Shown here in pieces: positions 60,801 through 64,000 of a stretch of DNA of 64,000 nucleotides (within the stretch, counting starts at the first letter, position 1; each line of letters opens with the position of its first letter). The position numbers and the translations under genes were made by a program. The stretch is taken from NCBI GenBank assembly GCA_039105265.1, contig JAPFFF010000001.1, positions 1,984,001 to 2,048,000 of the forward strand, given 5' to 3'. The notes beneath the pieces are model-generated. The model made no database searches, was not told where the DNA came from, and saw only the letters and a list, made by a program, of their open reading frames with translations. The DNA is from Tritrichomonas musculus. Lineage: Eukaryota > Parabasalia > Tritrichomonadida > Tritrichomonadidae.

Positions 60801-63800
60801 CTACTGAAAGCATATTTTCCAATTACAGTTACAGAAGAAGGAATTGTGATTTCTCTCAGTGATGAACATCCACTGAATGCAGATTCATAAATTTTAATCA
60901 CAGAAGAAGGAATTGTGATTTCTCTCAGTGATGAACATCCACTGAATGCAGATTCATAAATTTTAATCACAGAAGAAGGAATTGTGATTTCTCTCAGTGA
61001 TGAACATCCACTGAATGCAGATTCGCCAATTACAGTAACTGAAGAAGGAATTGTGATTTCTGTCAGTGATGAACATCCACTGAAAGGAGAATATCCAATT
61101 ACGATTACAGAAGAAGGAATTGTGATTTCTCTCAGTGATGAACATCCACTGAATGCAGAATCTCCAATTGAAGTTACAGAAGAAGGAATTGTGATTTGTG
61201 TTAATGATGAACATCCACTGAATGCAGAATCTCCAATTTCAGTTACAGATGAAGGAATTGTGATTTGTGTCAGTGATGAACATCCACTGAATGCAGAATC
61301 TCCAATTAAGGTTACTGAAGAAGGAATTGTGATTTGTCTAAGTGATGAACATCCACTGAATGCAGAATATCCAATTAAGGTTACTGAAGAAGGAATTGTG
61401 ATTTGTGTCAGTGATGAACATCTACTGAATGCAGAATCTCCAATTTCAGTTACAGATGAAGGAATTGTGATTTGTGTCAATGATGAACATCCACTGAATG
61501 CGGAATCTCTAATTACGGTTACAGAAGAAGGAATTGTGATTTGTCTAAGTGATGAACATCCACTGAATGCAGAAGATCCAATTAAGGTTACTGAAGAAGG
61601 AATTGTGATTTGTGTCAGTGATGAACATTCATTGAAAGCAGAATATCCAATTAAGGTTACTGAAGAAGGAATTGTGATTTGTCTAAGTGATGAACATCCA
61701 CTGAAAGCAGAATTTCCAATTTCAGTTACTGAAGAAGGAATTGTGATTTGTCTAAGTGATGAACATTCATTGAAAGCAGAATATCCAATTAAGGTTACTG
61801 AAGAAGGAATTGTGATTTGTCTAAGTGATGAACATCTACTGAATGCAGAATTTCCAATTTCAGTTACTGAAGAAGGAATTGTGATTTCTGTCAGTGATGA
61901 ACATCCATTGAACATGTTGTTTACAATCTTTTCTATATTTCCTGAAATTGTTAATGCTTTAATTCCATTGAAAACGCAGATACCAATTGAAGTTACTGAA
62001 GAAGGAATTGTGATTTCTCTCAATGATAAACATCCATTGAATGAAGATTCTCCAATTTCAGTTACAGAAGAAGGAATTGTGATTTGTGTCAGTGATGAAC
62101 ATCCATTGAATGCAGAAGATCCAATTAAGGTTACAGAAGAAGGAATTGTGATTTGTCTAAGTGATGAACATCCATTGAATGCAGAAGATCCAATTCCAGT
62201 TACAGAAGAAGGAATTGCGATTTTTCTCAATGATGTGCATCCACTGAAAGCAGATTCTTCAATTTCAGTTACAGAAGAAGGAATTGTGATTTGTGTCAGT
62301 GATGAACATCCACTAAAGGCATATTTTCTAATTTTGGTTACAGAAGAAGGAATTTTGATTTGTGTCAATGATGAACATCCAATAAAAGCAGAATGTCCAA
62401 TTACGGTTACGGAAGAGGGAATTTTTATTTCTGTCAGTGATAAACATCGACTGAAAGCAGATTTAAAAATTCTACATACAGAAGAAGGAATTGTGATTTG
62501 TGTCAGTGATGAACATCCATTGAATGCAGAATCTCCAATTACGGTTACTGAAGAAGGAATTGTGATTTCTGTCAGTGATGAACATCCACTGAATGCGGAA
62601 TCTCCAATTACGGTTACAGAAGAAGGAATTGTGATTTCTGTAAGTGAGGAACATTTTTCAAATGCAGAAGGATGTATTATTTTTATAAATGAAGGAATGA
62701 TTATTTGTTCTTTACAATTTTTTGCCCATATAAGTGTATCAAAAATTTCGGTATTTGCATCAGATTTATAAACAAGAAATTGGTTTTCAATAAAATTCAA
62801 TATATTTTTCTTGCATGGAAAAATAGTAATTTGCGTTAATGATGGGCATCCAGAGAAAACAGAATCACCAATTTTGGTTACAGAAGAAGGAATTTTTATT
62901 TCTCTTAGTAATGAACATCTACTGAAAGCATATTTTCCAATTACAGTTACAGAAGAAGGAATTGTGATTTCTCTCAGTGATGAACATCCACTGAATGTAG
63001 ATTCATAAATTTTAATCACAGAAGAAGGAATTGTGATTTCTCTCAGTGATGAACATCCACTGAATGCAGATTCGCCAATTACAGTAACTGAAGAAGGAAT
63101 TGTGATTTCTGTCAGTGATGAACATCTACTGAATGCAGAATCTCCAATTTCAGTTACAGATGAAGGAATTGTGATTTGTGTCAGTGATGAACATCCACTG
63201 AATGCAGAATCTCCAATTAAGGTTACTGAAGAAGGAATTGTGATTTGTCTAAGTGATGAACATCCACTGAATGCAGAATATCCAATTAAGGTTACTGAAG
63301 AAGGAATTGTGATTTGTGTCAGTGATGAACATCTACTGAATGCAGAATCTCCAATTTCAGTTACAGATGAAGGAATTGTGATTTGTGTCAATGATGAACA
63401 TCCACTGAATGCGGAATCTCTAATTACGGTTACAGAAGAAGGAATTGTGATTTGTCTAAGTGATGAACATCCACTGAATGCAGAAGATCCAATTAAGGTT
63501 ACTGAAGAAGGAATTGTGATTTGTGTCAGTGATGAACATTCATTGAAAGCAGAATATCCAATTAAGGTTACTGAAGAAGGAATTGTGATTTGTCTAAGTG
63601 ATGAACATCCACTGAAAGCAGAATTTCCAATTTCAGTTACTGAAGAAGGAATTGTGATTTGTCTAAGTGATGAACATTCATTGAAAGCAGAATATCCAAT
63701 TAAGGTTACTGAAGAAGGAATTGTGATTTGTCTAAGTGATGAACATCTACTGAATGCAGAATTTCCAATTTCAGTTACTGAAGAAGGAATTGTGATTTCT

Positions 63801-64000
63801 GTCAGTGATGAACATCCATTGAACATGTTGTTTACAATCTTTTCTATATTTCCTGAAATTGTTAATGCTTTAATTCCATTGAAAACGCAGATACCAATTG
63901 AAGTTACTGAAGAAGGAATTGTGATTTCTCTCAATGATAAACATCCATTGAATGAAGATTCTCCAATTTCAGTTACAGAAGAAGGAATTGTGATTTGTGT
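57845..64000 (-). CDS. giant BspA LRR - Sel1-like protein (partial, N-terminus outside window)
   Basis: The frame stays open to the window edge, so only the C-terminal >2,050 residues are seen. They consist of 23-residue BspA repeats (consensus CSSLTQITIPSSVTVIGDSAFSG), interrupted by two unusual blocks. One is FPCKKNILNFIENQFLVYKS followed by DANTEIFDTLIWAKNCKEQ, present three times. The other is ICVFNGIKALTISGNIEKIV, present twice. The last ~130 residues (Ser/Glu linker plus Sel1-like unit, ending DDHFEMH) are almost identical to the end of the 25,258-32,742 protein, as is the 3' flank. A kinase head like that paralogue's is likely outside the window, but this is inference. Confidence 0.9.
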   Translation of the reverse strand, partial: TQITIPSSVTEIGESSFNGCLSLREITIPSSVTSIGICVFNGIKALTISGNIEKIVNNMFNGCSSLTEITIPSSVTEIGNSAFSRCSSLRQITIPSSVTLIGYSAFNECSSLRQITIPSSVTEIGNSAFSGCSSLRQITIPSSVTLIGYSAFNECSSLTQITIPSSVTLIGSSAFSGCSSLRQITIPSSVTVIRDSAFSGCSSLTQITIPSSVTEIGDSAFSRCSSLTQITIPSSVTLIGYSAFSGCSSLRQITIPSSVTLIGDSAFSGCSSLTQITIPSSVTEIGDSAFSRCSSLTEITIPSSVTVIGESAFSGCSSLREITIPSSVIKIYESTFSGCSSLREITIPSSVTVIGKYAFSRCSLLREIKIPSSVTKIGDSVFSGCPSLTQITIFPCKKNILNFIENQFLVYKSDANTEIFDTLIWAKNCKEQIIIPSFIKIIHPSAFEKCSSLTEITIPSSVTVIGDSAFSGCSSLTEITIPSSVTVIGDSAFNGCSSLTQITIPSSVCRIFKSAFSRCLSLTEIKIPSSVTVIGHSAFIGCSSLTQIKIPSSVTKIRKYAFSGCSSLTQITIPSSVTEIEESAFSGCTSLRKIAIPSSVTGIGSSAFNGCSSLRQITIPSSVTLIGSSAFNGCSSLTQITIPSSVTEIGESSFNGCLSLREITIPSSVTSIGICVFNGIKALTISGNIEKIVNNMFNGCSSLTEITIPSSVTEIGNSAFSRCSSLRQITIPSSVTLIGYSAFNECSSLRQITIPSSVTEIGNSAFSGCSSLRQITIPSSVTLIGYSAFNECSSLTQITIPSSVTLIGSSAFSGCSSLRQITIPSSVTVIRDSAFSGCSSLTQITIPSSVTEIGDSAFSRCSSLTQITIPSSVTLIGYSAFSGCSSLRQITIPSSVTLIGDSAFSGCSSLTQITIPSSVTEIGDSAFSGCSSLTQITIPSSVTSIGDSAFSGCSSLREITIPSSVIVIGYSPFSGCSSLTEITIPSSVTVIGESAFSGCSSLREITIPSSVIKIYESAFSGCSSLREITIPSSVIKIYESAFSGCSSLREITIPSSVTVIGKYAFSRCSLLREIKIPSSVTKIGDSVFSGCPSLTQITIFPCKKNILNFIENQFLVYKSDANTEIFDTLIWAKNCKEQIIIPSFIKIIHPSAFEKCSSLTEITIPSSVTVIGDSAFSGCSSLTEITIPSSVTVIGDSAFNGCSSLTQITIPSSVTLIGYSAFSGCSSLREITIPSSVIKIYESAFSGCSSLREITIPSSVTLIGSSAFSGCSSLTEITIPSSVTEIGEYAFSGCSSLRQITIPSSVTVIGDSAFSGCSSLRQITIPSSVTLIGESAFSGCSSLTQITIPSSVTEIGESGFSGCSSLTKIIIPSSVTSIGDFAFKRCSSLREITIPSSVTSIGYSAFKRCSSLREITIPSSVCRIFKSAFSRCLSLTEIKIPSSITVIGHSAFNGCSSLTQIKIPSSVTLIGDSAFSGCSSLRQITIPSSVTVIGYSAFNGCSSLTQITIPSSVTVIGSSAFSGCSSLTQITIPSSVIEIGYSAFNRCSSLTQITIPSSVTVIGDSAFSECSSLTQITIPSSVTVIGDSAFSECSSLTQITIPSSVTVIGDSAFNGCSSLREITIPSSVTLIGYSAFSGCSSLREITIPSSVIKIYESAFSGCSSLREITIPSSVIKIYESAFSGCSSLREITIPSSVTVIGKYAFSRCSLLREIKIPSSVTKIGDSVFSGCPSLTQITIFPCKKNILNFIENQFLVYKSDANTEIFDTLIWAKNCKEQIIIPSFIKIIHPSAFEKCSSLTEITIPSSVTLIGSSAFSGCSSLTEITIPSSVTLIGSSAFSGCSSLTEITIPSSVTEIGEYAFSGCSSLRQITIPSSVTLIGDSAFSGCSSLTQITIPSSVTVIGDSAFEGCPFQMQMPIPSSENNEKSNRDAAHSHEESEKELLAVRYSRENDTENTYKYMCALIKEGKFAIPIEYAVDLYKSQQYEQSFHYFCLIRTSKHPVSEYFIGIMKFYGKGCERNREESYRILKHLSDHGIDRATEFLDDHFEMH
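58255..64000 (-). repeat. 69-bp BspA array with ~2-kb higher-order units
   Basis: 69-bp units organised in larger duplicated blocks. The KKNILNF block falls at ~58.60-58.80, ~60.53-60.73 and ~62.64-62.84 kb (spacings ~1.92 and ~2.12 kb). The GNIEKIV block falls at ~61.91 and ~63.82 kb (1.91 kb apart). Whole runs of units between them match in order. Confidence 0.9.

Noticed and set aside
58317-63008. + strand frames over the second BspA array
   Set aside because: Same antisense artefact of a stop-free 69-bp unit; interrupted wherever the unique blocks occur.
57845-64000. CRISPR array or satellite DNA
   Set aside because: The regular repeats are contiguous, multiples of three, and code for BspA LRRs; there are no unique spacers.

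Overview
The window is very AT-rich nuclear DNA of a protist and best fits a trichomonad parabasalid (Tritrichomonas/Trichomonas type). The evidence is the gene content (BspA-like leucine-rich-repeat proteins, DUF3447/ankyrin proteins, a kinase fused to BspA repeats, a laterally acquired-looking NlpC/P60 peptidase), intron-poor genes, and very short 5' leaders beginning at a TCA-type initiator (TCATTTTTTT or similar, 7 to 49 bases before the ATG). Many stop codons also run into a TAAA. The species cannot be fixed from sequence reading alone.

Layout. 1.5-13.7 kb is a normal gene cluster on the + strand: a PPP-family Ser/Thr phosphatase, a BspA-like protein, an ankyrin-like protein with a C-terminal zinc finger, a BTB/Tubby-like protein and a 1680-residue ankyrin protein. 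14.1-17.6 kb is a transposon graveyard: a hAT-like relic, a BspA gene fragment and a pogo-like relic. 18-23.3 kb holds a ubiquitin-like mini-protein, an acidic protein of unknown function and the NlpC/P60 peptidase on the - strand. 23.3-24.7 kb holds an 855-bp palindrome and a stray kinase fragment.

25.3-35.8 kb carries two divergent paralogues. The 2494-residue - strand protein is kinase + acidic linker + about 78 BspA repeats + Sel1-like tail. The 909-residue + strand protein is kinase + linker + about 10 repeats. They share a nearly identical ~0.97-kb middle that looks like recent gene conversion. 36.4-42.5 kb is a compact virus-like element. Its - strand arm has a ULP1/adenain-type protease, a protein of unknown function, an HNH endonuclease and a CRESS/HUH-type Rep domain. 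Its + strand arm has an SF2 DEAH helicase. Between them lies a 1.1-kb region with GTGTCC iterons and hairpins. It abuts a duplicated, truncated 3' end of the kinase-BspA gene, which is followed by a 408-bp MITE.

44.2-48.9 kb has a divergent 14-3-3 protein, a DUF3447/ankyrin gene with a decayed 3' part and a broken RAD23-like (UBL-UBA) gene. 49.0-52.1 kb is a 3.1-kb terminal-inverted-repeat element with a second MITE and a foldback element nested in it. 52.6-53.8 kb is a broken von Willebrand A-domain gene. 53.9-57.8 kb is almost empty. From 57.8 kb to the window edge runs a second giant BspA/Sel1 gene with ~2-kb higher-order repeats. The window is therefore a repeat-rich region where BspA/kinase paralogues have been copied, converted and broken among DNA transposons and one virus-like insertion.
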